Source: a virus. Taken from it: a stretch of DNA of 63,319 nucleotides. The stretch covers positions 1-63,319 of the IMG/VR virus record IMGVR_UViG_3300031232_000004. One strand, given 5' to 3'. The notes under the pieces are model-generated. The model saw only the letters and a program-made list of their open reading frames with translations. It was not told the DNA's origin and did no database searches. The position numbers were made by a program, and so were the translations under genes. Each line of letters opens with the position of its first letter. Position 1 is the stretch's first letter. Of the stretch, positions 57,144 through 63,319 are shown in pieces.

Positions 57144-57168
57144 CTTTTTTAGTCAGCTTTGGTATAAT
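57140..57168 (+). promoter_or_regulatory. Leaderless promoter after the sigma gene
   Basis: TTGACT, 17-nt spacer, TATAAT preceded by TGG, then AAGAAA and ATG (57175). Predicted +1 at the A of the ATG. Confidence 0.75.
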
Positions 57169-57174
57169 AAGAAA

Positions 57175-57453
57175 ATGTTTAGTAGCTCACAGATCCAAAT
57201 ACGTGGCCCTAAAATAGATATCCGTCCTACCAATGACACTAACCTTGTAGCATATGTGGACAAGGCTGGTAACCAGGTAGTGGCTTCAGGCAGTGTGTTG
57301 TTGGCGGGTCTTATGCTGATAGCCAGCAATAAAGGAATTACCTTGGAACAAGTATTGGCCCAGGGAAGGGACGAAGCTATTAAGTTCTTTGGTCCCGAAC
57401 CCGAGCCCGAAGGAGAAGAGTTGGTAGTGGAAGGTGGCCCAAAACATGATTAA
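57175..57453 (+). CDS. Small hypothetical protein under a strong promoter
   Basis: 92 residues from the ATG 7 nt after the -10; a more upstream ATG (57127) lies inside the promoter and sigma gene and is rejected. N-terminal strands (IQIRGPKIDIRPTND), a helical middle (GLMLIASNKGITLEQVLAQG) and an acidic tail (PEPEPEGEELVVEGGP). First gene of the last rightward unit; function unknown. Confidence 0.6.
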   Translation: MFSSSQIQIRGPKIDIRPTNDTNLVAYVDKAGNQVVASGSVLLAGLMLIASNKGITLEQVLAQGRDEAIKFFGPEPEPEGEELVVEGGPKHD

Positions 57454-57985
57454 TGATGGGTGGTGGACAGATTCCAGGGGTGATAAGTATCATTTTTGGA
57501 ACGGGGTACTACATTGTGATACTGGCCCGGCCATCATTCGGGCCAATGGGAGTCAGGAATGGATTAGAGAAGATAAACGCCATCGTGACTCCGGCCCGGC
57601 CTATATTGGGGCCAATGGGACACAAGGATGGTATAAGAACGGCCTTTTACACCGTTTGGACGGTTTCGCTTGGATTGGATATGATGGGCGTCAAGAGTTT
57701 TGGGTGGAGGGGACGGAGTTTACCGAGAAAGAGTTTAATGAGAAATATGGTGTACATAAAAATAAAACCGATTTCAAATCCCAACTCCAATCCCTCATTA
57801 ATTTACATTTGTTAGAAAATGGTAGCGATACTCCAGACTTTATCCTAGCCAAATACCTTAGCCGATGCCTTGAAAATTGGGACCTAACCACCCTGGAACG
57901 TGACAAGTGGTATGGAATTCCACGAGGATGCCCTAAATTTATAACTACTCCAAATAGCAAGTCAATCTTTATTGAAAGTAAATAA
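57446..57985 (+). CDS. W/G repeat protein (copy 4 of 4)
   Basis: 179 residues from the ATG at 57446 (8-nt overlap); a GTG at 57434 is an alternative. Four repeats (INDGWWTDSRGDKYHFWNG through GLLHRLDGFAWIGYDGRQEF), then FTEKEFNEKYG and a unique ~75-residue C-terminus (LINLHLLENGSDTPDFILAK). Same family as the copies at 18999, 44336 and 51772. Confidence 0.65.
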   Translation: MINDGWWTDSRGDKYHFWNGVLHCDTGPAIIRANGSQEWIREDKRHRDSGPAYIGANGTQGWYKNGLLHRLDGFAWIGYDGRQEFWVEGTEFTEKEFNEKYGVHKNKTDFKSQLQSLINLHLLENGSDTPDFILAKYLSRCLENWDLTTLERDKWYGIPRGCPKFITTPNSKSIFIESK

Positions 57986-57988
57986 AAA

Positions 57989-58315
57989 ATGTCACTTACA
58001 TCTTACGGAAATTATGTAATCACCAAGCCCTTCCCTAAGGCCGAGGCCCCCAAGACTAACCTCGCCACAGGACAATCTATTGGAAATTCTAATACCCTCA
58101 TAGAATTGGAAGTCCTGGTAGGGAATACTTGGACGGATAGCGGAGTTATGTCCACGGTCGACGCTAAGGTAATGATGAAAAAAGGGGATTCCATTTTTGT
58201 AGATAATAAGTGTCGTGTTCAGGAGTGGGCTAAGAATACTTATAATAACCCCAATCTTATCGATTCCTATTACATCATCGTTCCCCTAGATCAAGTCCGC
58301 ATGGTGAAAATTTGA
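57989..58315 (+). CDS. GroES-like co-chaperonin candidate
   Basis: 108 residues. YGNYVITKPFPKAE at the N-terminus, LIELEVLVGNTW in the middle, KKGDSIFVDN (compare the V-G-D-x-V-x-F block of GroES) and a C-terminal YYIIVPLDQVRMVKI (compare the EVLIM-x-D-x-L block) follow the GroES beta-barrel order; the mobile-loop region would be residues ~20-35. The phage encodes its own GroEL, which makes a matching lid plausible. Similarity is at pattern level only. Confidence 0.45.
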   Translation: MSLTSYGNYVITKPFPKAEAPKTNLATGQSIGNSNTLIELEVLVGNTWTDSGVMSTVDAKVMMKKGDSIFVDNKCRVQEWAKNTYNNPNLIDSYYIIVPLDQVRMVKI

Positions 58316-59313
58316 TACCGAGTCTAATTATAGGGGATATCCACTGTACCCCACAAGAAATCAAGGACTGTGAATCTTTAGCCGAGCTTATTGTACAAAC
58401 TTGTAAAGAATACACCCCTAAACGGGTTATCTTTATGGGGGATTTGTATAATAATCACGATGTAGTCAATACTCTTACTATATCCTACTATACCAAGCTT
58501 TTTAGTCAAATTGAAGATATTGTAAAATCTAAGCCCGTTGTTATTGTAGGGAACCATGATCAATATACCCCGTCTATTAGACATCCTCACGCCATGTTAT
58601 CCCACACCCAGGGAGCGGTTGTCATTGACGGCCCTTGTCGGCTTGACGATCTATCGTGTGGGATGCCATACTATTACGATCCTAAAGAGTTTATCCAAGA
58701 AGCTGTAAAGCTTAAAGAACAAAACCCGGACTGCGAAACTCTTTGGTGTCATCAGACCTTTGATGGAGCTAAACTTCAAGAGGGATTTTATGCTAAGGAT
58801 GGGGTAGATCAAGACGCAGTACCCTTCAAGACCATTATCTCGGGGCACATTCATGGTCCTACCAAGATGGGGAAAGTTCTATACGTGGGGGCTCCAAGGT
58901 GGAGGACTTTAACTGATTCCGAATATGAAGATCGCTTCCTTTTATTGCTAGGAGGAAAGCCGGTTAAAATCTCAACCAATAAGGTCTGTAAGAGAATCTA
59001 TAAATATGAAGATAGGGAATCAACCCCTTGTGTAATAGACATCCCCGAAGAACTGCTACCTAAAGCAGATATTCGGGTTGATATCTATGGTTCCCCAGGC
59101 TACATAAAGGATCGTATTGTAGAACTGCGTGCCAAATATGGGGTTAAATATCGTACTTTTCCTATTAGTTCTCGTATATCCAAGGTATCTGAGTCCCAAG
59201 GAGTATCCAAGGCTTTTGATACCTATTGTGAGATGTTTAAGCCACCGTTCGGTTCCAAGGTGGAAAGCCTCATAGAATCATTTAAGGAGCGTTCCAATGG
59301 ACTTAGACTATAA
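58312..59313 (+). CDS. SbcD/Mre11-like (T4 gp47) nuclease
   Basis: 333 residues from a TTG overlapping the upstream stop. Metallophosphoesterase motifs: LIIGDIHC (D-x-H), FMGDLYNNHDVV (GD), VIVGNHDQY (GNHD), LWCHQTF, and IISGHIHGPTK (GHIH). It should form the end-resection nuclease with the SbcC-like ATPase (49695). The two subunits are encoded 6.5 kb apart, with helicase, ThyX and sigma genes between. Confidence 0.88.
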   Translation: MIPSLIIGDIHCTPQEIKDCESLAELIVQTCKEYTPKRVIFMGDLYNNHDVVNTLTISYYTKLFSQIEDIVKSKPVVIVGNHDQYTPSIRHPHAMLSHTQGAVVIDGPCRLDDLSCGMPYYYDPKEFIQEAVKLKEQNPDCETLWCHQTFDGAKLQEGFYAKDGVDQDAVPFKTIISGHIHGPTKMGKVLYVGAPRWRTLTDSEYEDRFLLLLGGKPVKISTNKVCKRIYKYEDRESTPCVIDIPEELLPKADIRVDIYGSPGYIKDRIVELRAKYGVKYRTFPISSRISKVSESQGVSKAFDTYCEMFKPPFGSKVESLIESFKERSNGLRL

Positions 59314-59692
59314 ATCCCTAGATTGGGCACAGCAACTTTTACTGTGTAAAGATCTGACCGAAAGGTTTGGTGTCTTACACGAGGCACAGATCCTTCAGCT
59401 TAAAGGATGGCCTATCCTTAAGTATGGGGCAAAGAAGTCTGAGGCCTTGGTTAATATTGAAGATAAAACCCTTACTTTTAATTGGGAAGGCGCGGCCAAT
59501 ATTGCTAAAAAGGACTTCGGTCCTCTTAGGTGGGGGATCGATTATATTCTAGGAAAAGGCTGGAAAATGGAGATCAACCTTAACGGCCGCCTAATCTTTC
59601 CAGTAGATGTTACTCCACCAAGAAAAGCTGGGACTATTAAATCGATCAGAAAGAAACGCCCTGGAGGTGTTTCTCGCAAAAAGCGGCGATAA
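59297..59692 (+). CDS. Hypothetical basic protein
   Basis: 131 residues; 17-nt overlap with SbcD. Contains KDLTERFGVLHEAQILQLKG and a strongly basic C-terminus (RKKRPGGVSRKKRR) suggesting nucleic acid contact. No family recognised. Confidence 0.55.
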   Translation: MDLDYKSLDWAQQLLLCKDLTERFGVLHEAQILQLKGWPILKYGAKKSEALVNIEDKTLTFNWEGAANIAKKDFGPLRWGIDYILGKGWKMEINLNGRLIFPVDVTPPRKAGTIKSIRKKRPGGVSRKKRR

Positions 59693-60257
59693 TGTCTTAG
59701 ACTCATTTGATATTGTTCCTGAACTTCAGATCCAACTCTTCAATTCCTTTTTACAGGGTAAAACCCTCCAAACTATCCAAGAACAAGCACCGGCTATATC
59801 CCTGGGCCAGTTAGTTAATACTGCCCTTACCTTGGATTGGCACGGCCAGAGGGAAGAATATTTACAAGACCTATACTATAAAGCTAAAGATTCTTTAGCC
59901 AGGACTATATTACAGGGTATAGATTTCCTTACGACGGCCTTGGGGGTGGTTCATCAGGTAATGGGAGAAAAATATGCCCAATACTTGATAACCAAAGATC
60001 CCACTGTTTTAGAAGAGTTTGGTATAAAGAACTTCCACCAGTACAGCAACGTCCTGGACACACTTATGGTATATGCTGGGGAGAACAGCCTCCTTAAGCC
60101 GATGGAAAAGGCCAAGCAGGCCGATCCCCCTAAAGAAGAAGAAACCGAAAAGCCCCCGACAGCAAATCTTCTAAAGAAGCTTTCAGAGCAAAAGAAAGTT
60201 GAACTTGAAGAACTTCGCCGTACCCAGGCCCTAAAGAAGGGTGCAGAAAATGGCTAA
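59667..60257 (+). CDS. Candidate small terminase subunit
   Basis: 196 residues from a GTG at 59667 (26-nt overlap); an ATG at 59607 would overlap the previous gene by 86 nt. Helical with QIQLFNSFLQGKTLQTIQEQ and LGQLVNTALTLDWHGQREEY, an HTH-like N-terminal segment, a central helical bundle, and a charged Pro/Glu/Lys tail. It sits immediately before, and overlaps, the large terminase gene, the standard place of the DNA-recognition subunit. Assignment rests on position and helical pattern. Confidence 0.45.
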   Translation: MFLAKSGDNVLDSFDIVPELQIQLFNSFLQGKTLQTIQEQAPAISLGQLVNTALTLDWHGQREEYLQDLYYKAKDSLARTILQGIDFLTTALGVVHQVMGEKYAQYLITKDPTVLEEFGIKNFHQYSNVLDTLMVYAGENSLLKPMEKAKQADPPKEEETEKPPTANLLKKLSEQKKVELEELRRTQALKKGAENG

Positions 60258-62253
60258 AAAGGTTCTTAGTGGGGAAGAGCGTGAAATACGGGACGCTCTC
60301 TTTACTCCCCCGGCCACAAGGGAAGAACTCCACAATTGGGTTCATACCTTCCTAGACCTAGATCTCCCTGGTACCATCATAGATGAAGATTCTAATTCCA
60401 CCCCCTTAGACATGGTGTGGGAAGTCTATTCCAGTCTTGTCTATGGATGTGAAGAGGACGTGTCTAGGATTTTATATTACTCTGGACGAAGCGCCGGAAA
60501 GTCATTATGTGAATCCGTAATCGAGGTTATGTTGTTGCTCCATATGCGGGGGAAGGTTGTCCACCTAGCCGCAATTAAGGAACAATCCAAGAACGTCCAA
60601 AAATACATTAAAGGCTTTTTTAGTAAGCCCCATTTAATGGGGTATGTTCAACGTGATTCTATTGAAACAACCGAAGTCTGTTTCTACGTCCCCACCGAAC
60701 TAAAAGATTTTTCCTTACTATACAAGAGCAAACTACCCGTCCTAAAAGAAAAGGAATGGAAGTCACTACCAGATAAGGAACAAGAATCCTACTCCCAAGT
60801 AATCACGGTATGTGAAGTTATCGTGGCTACTATGCAGTCCGTGAATGGTAAGCACGGGATCCTTATTATGGACGAGTTAGACGTTATGGATAACATTAAC
60901 GTCTATCGAGAGGCCCAAAACATCCCTGACAAGGTTATGCGTAGCGATGGGACCTATGCTGAGCCTGTTAGCGTGCTGACCTCTACTCGAAAGACCAATA
61001 CAGGTATTGTTCAACAGGAAATAGACGGGGCAGCAGTGTCTGGCCTTCTTATAAGACACTGGAACACCCTGGACGTGACTGAAAGGTGTCCAGCCTCCAG
61101 GCACGAACCTGAAAAACCTAAAATTACTATTTACAGAAGCAATGAAAGCCTTAAGTCTATTACTGAGGAAAACTATGCTTCTCTCCCTGAAAAAGAAAAA
61201 GAAACTTATATAAAAGACCAAGGTTATCAGGGGTGTTTAAGTAAATGTAAAATGTTTGCTTTTTGTCGGGGCCGCTTAGCCACAAAGCAAACTTCGAATT
61301 CAAAGTTCCTAAAAGGTATCACCTATGTCCAAAAACAATTCAAGGTTAATACCCTTGAAATGTTCAAGGCCCAGCACTTGTGTTGGAAGCCAGGGTCATT
61401 CGGTAAGGTGTATCCTCGCCTAGATAAAGTGTCCCATATGATCACCCCGGCCCAGGCATATGTAAAGATATTTGGGGAAGATTCATTGTCCCCTGATCTG
61501 TCTAAAGATGCTTTGGTTAAGCAGATCGGTAGTATGGGGGAATGGATTGGTGGCATAGACTTTGGTTTTTCCCACTACTTTGCCTTTGTAATAGGCTTTG
61601 TGTGGGGGAAGAACTGTTTCGTTCTATATGCTGAAGCCGCAACAGAACTTGAGCCTAATGCCCAAATAGAGACCTCGGAACCATATAAATGGTTAGATCC
61701 TAAGGTATATGCCGACCCAGAAGATCCTAAGATGGTCAAGATGTTTAAACAGCATGGATGGCATATGCAAGCCTGGAAGAAGGGCACAGGTTCCGTTGTG
61801 GGTGGTATAAGCGTGGTGAGGATGAAACTATCCCCTAATGGGGAAGAGCCCGAACTCTTTTTCGTTAGGGACCTAGGGGAAGATCCTATGATGGACCTTT
61901 TATATAAACACCTAGATGAACATAAATGGAAGTTTGACGCCGCAGGCCGTATCACCAATAACGTAACCGACGATAACAAAGACTTGCCAGACGCCCTACG
62001 TTACATGGTTATGAATAAATTCGACCCCAAGGGGAAGTTTAACGTAAAGAACACCCCAGTAGTGACTCCTAAGGAAGACTATTTGGACGGAGTTTATACC
62101 GTAGAAAATTGGGCTAAGAAAAAGATAGTGGAACTGGCTACAGACACGGCTTCATATGAAGAAGGGGCGGGGACGGGGTGGTATGGACAACAGCTAGAAA
62201 AAGGGAAGGGTCAATCCAAGGGGAAGAGAAAAGGTTTTTGGTATACTTTTTAG
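60250..62253 (+). CDS. terL: Terminase large subunit
   Basis: 667 residues from the ATG at 60250 (8-nt overlap; AGAAGGG ~10 nt upstream). ATPase: YYSGRSAGKSLCE Walker A near residue 77, GILIMDELDVMD Walker B near 205, VLTSTRKTN coupling motif. A Cys-rich insert (CLSKCKMFAFC near ~330) may bind a metal. Nuclease: GGIDFGFSHYFAF with Asp near 437 and DNKDLPDALRYM with the last acidic residues near 577. It powers DNA packaging and cuts the concatemer. Confidence 0.93.
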   Translation: MAKKVLSGEEREIRDALFTPPATREELHNWVHTFLDLDLPGTIIDEDSNSTPLDMVWEVYSSLVYGCEEDVSRILYYSGRSAGKSLCESVIEVMLLLHMRGKVVHLAAIKEQSKNVQKYIKGFFSKPHLMGYVQRDSIETTEVCFYVPTELKDFSLLYKSKLPVLKEKEWKSLPDKEQESYSQVITVCEVIVATMQSVNGKHGILIMDELDVMDNINVYREAQNIPDKVMRSDGTYAEPVSVLTSTRKTNTGIVQQEIDGAAVSGLLIRHWNTLDVTERCPASRHEPEKPKITIYRSNESLKSITEENYASLPEKEKETYIKDQGYQGCLSKCKMFAFCRGRLATKQTSNSKFLKGITYVQKQFKVNTLEMFKAQHLCWKPGSFGKVYPRLDKVSHMITPAQAYVKIFGEDSLSPDLSKDALVKQIGSMGEWIGGIDFGFSHYFAFVIGFVWGKNCFVLYAEAATELEPNAQIETSEPYKWLDPKVYADPEDPKMVKMFKQHGWHMQAWKKGTGSVVGGISVVRMKLSPNGEEPELFFVRDLGEDPMMDLLYKHLDEHKWKFDAAGRITNNVTDDNKDLPDALRYMVMNKFDPKGKFNVKNTPVVTPKEDYLDGVYTVENWAKKKIVELATDTASYEEGAGTGWYGQQLEKGKGQSKGKRKGFWYTF

Positions 62254-62281
62254 TAGACTTTTCCTTAGAATGTGGTATAAT
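62254..62281 (+). promoter_or_regulatory. Promoter after terL
   Basis: TAGACT, 16-nt spacer, TATAAT preceded by TGTGG. It starts at the base after the terL stop and reads into the short structured RNA and terminator. Confidence 0.6.
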
Positions 62282-62287
62282 GTTTTT

Positions 62288-62376
62288 ATAAGTTAGATAG
62301 TTTTGGTGGCTAGGACTATAAACCTTAAGCCACTTTTCCCCAACAGGAGTTTATTTTTTCTCCTGTTGGGGTTTTT
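62288..62376 (+). ncRNA. Predicted ~89-nt structured RNA / terminated leader
   Basis: From the predicted +1 to the terminator T-tract there is no reading frame worth noting. It contains hairpin GTGGCT-AGG...CCT-TA-AGCCAC (62306-62333) directly followed by the terminator stem. It may be a small RNA or a leader that controls read-through into the next structural gene. Confidence 0.5.
62338..62376 (+). terminator. Strong intrinsic terminator
   Basis: CCCCAACAGGAG and CTCCTGTTGGGG form a perfect 12-bp stem around a 10-nt T-rich loop, followed by TTTTT. It lies ~85 bp downstream of terL and 25 bp before the next gene. Confidence 0.9.
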
Positions 62377-62389
62377 GTTATAGTAACAA
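62375..62389 (+). promoter_or_regulatory. 15-bp inverted repeat before the last gene
   Basis: TTGTTA-TAG-TAACAA, a perfect 6-bp inverted repeat with 3-bp spacer, 11 bp before the ATG at 62401. The format (half-site, 3-bp gap, half-site) resembles the groEL operators, with a different sequence. Confidence 0.45.
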
Positions 62390-62400
62390 TCTTTATATCA

Positions 62401-63319
62401 ATGGGTACGCTTAATATAAACTACACCGTACTGGGGTATGAAGATTCTAATGCTACTAACAATCCGCGCCAAAAGGCCGTGGACTGGAACCGCCAACTGG
62501 GTGGCCTTATAGTAAATAATCCAGGGAATATTCCCTACAGTATCCCGGCTTTACAGTCTGTGGAATGCTTCAACGGCACGCAGGTCCTAGGGTACGATTC
62601 CACCACCTCTTTTAGTATAGCTTTGGTCCCTAACTATACTAATAGATATCGGCTAGTTTATAACAGTGGTTCTAACCCCGTCTTCAGGACGGCCAGGACC
62701 TTGGCGGTGGCAACTGGTACACTTACCCTTACTGTCCAAGCTAACGCCACTGTAACCGTTACAAGCTCTCTAGGGAACGTTTTTGGTAGTATTCAAGCCG
62801 GGGATAATGTTTATATTCCTGGTACCACTATCGGTGATACGGCGGGGCCATTCGATCCTCTAAACGAGGGGCTGTGGAGCGTTATCTTGGCTTCGAACAG
62901 TTCTATCACTATCGTTCGGGACATCACCCAGGTCTTTTCTGGGGTGACTGAGACTGTAGCTATGTCTAGTAACGCCCAATTCCGGGTCTTTAGCTCGGAC
63001 GGTGTACAAGTAGATGATATCCTTGATATTTTTGACGGTTTCGCTACGGCCTATCTTCGTAGCTATGAAATTGTAGGTGTTACGGATACATTTTTAGAGT
63101 TTGTGTCGGGGGTAGCCCTTCCAACTGGGACCTTTACCCCTGGGGCCGGTTCTTTTGTCTGTTATAGTGAAGGAAAACAATTCCTCCTTATCGAATCAGA
63201 CCAAGAGATCGCGGTTAGGTTGAACGGGGACGAAGACAATACTTTAAGAGTAGAACCTATTTTAGCTGGGAACGCTATTCGACCCGGTTTTTGTATGCAT
63301 ACTGGTACGGTATATCGAC
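62401..63319 (+). CDS. Large structural protein, 3' partial
   Basis: Open from the ATG at 62401 to the window end (306 codons, no stop). Ser/Thr/Asn/Gly-rich with regular beta strands (NVYIPGTTIGDTAGPFD, AYLRSYEIVGVTDTFLEF), like the tail proteins at the left end of the window. No RBS is seen. Its place after terL and a terminator suggests a virion gene at the start of a structural block; subunit not identified. Confidence 0.6.
   Translation, partial: MGTLNINYTVLGYEDSNATNNPRQKAVDWNRQLGGLIVNNPGNIPYSIPALQSVECFNGTQVLGYDSTTSFSIALVPNYTNRYRLVYNSGSNPVFRTARTLAVATGTLTLTVQANATVTVTSSLGNVFGSIQAGDNVYIPGTTIGDTAGPFDPLNEGLWSVILASNSSITIVRDITQVFSGVTETVAMSSNAQFRVFSSDGVQVDDILDIFDGFATAYLRSYEIVGVTDTFLEFVSGVALPTGTFTPGAGSFVCYSEGKQFLLIESDQEIAVRLNGDEDNTLRVEPILAGNAIRPGFCMHTGTVYR

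Overview
This window is part of the genome of a large tailed phage with a contractile (myovirus-type) tail. The evidence is a baseplate J-like protein, a large terminase, a peptidoglycan amidase, and an almost complete phage-encoded replication and recombination machine. It starts inside a baseplate gene and ends inside a structural gene, so it is a fragment of a longer, possibly circularly permuted map. The host cannot be named from sequence. Clues are a lipobox protein, a PGRP-type amidase, B12-dependent ribonucleotide reductase, SD-led operons, and several promoters whose -10 box lies only 6-7 nt before the ATG (leaderless mRNA).

Layout. (1) 1-14145, mostly rightward: baseplate and tail proteins, two of them with Kelch-type propeller repeats, a glycine-rich adhesin-like protein, a reverse-oriented lipoprotein 'moron', and an amidase. 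(2) 46717-14177, leftward: a long replication and metabolism block with many 4-nt start/stop overlaps. In transcription order it holds a winged-helix protein, a replisome-organiser-like protein, small proteins, a RuvC-like resolvase, class II RNR with an intein, a membrane metallopeptidase-like protein, a phosphoesterase, a DnaE-type polymerase split into two genes (the second with an intein), a gp32-like SSB, a candidate UvsY, a RecA/UvsX recombinase, primase, DnaB-like helicase, a ClpP-like protease, a HAD phosphatase, dUTPase, a tRNA cluster, a 5'-3' exonuclease, and a PRPP synthetase + NAMPT operon ended by a terminator. (3) 46718-47529: a non-coding origin/control region with 19-bp iterons, divergent promoters and twin operators. 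(4) 47530-62253, rightward: GroEL, SbcC-like and SbcD-like nuclease subunits, UvsW-like helicase, ThyX, Dam methylase, a divergent sigma factor, a GroES-like candidate, a candidate small terminase and the large terminase. (5) 62254-63319: a promoter, a short RNA ending in a strong terminator, and the start of the next structural gene.

The most unusual features are in the tRNA cluster. Two tRNAs appear to be circularly permuted: the T-arm/3' acceptor half is encoded before the 5' acceptor/D-arm half. In both, the acceptor halves pair over 7 of 7 bp and the flanks are co-linearly complementary. A neighbouring Leu-like tRNA lacks both D-loop GG and the T-psi-C motif. Other highlights are a DNA polymerase broken within its active-site region, with an intein-like tail on the N-terminal half and no matching C-intein; two mini-inteins at catalytic or conserved sites; an iteron origin next to its likely initiator genes; leaderless promoters; and four dispersed copies of a tryptophan/glycine repeat protein family.
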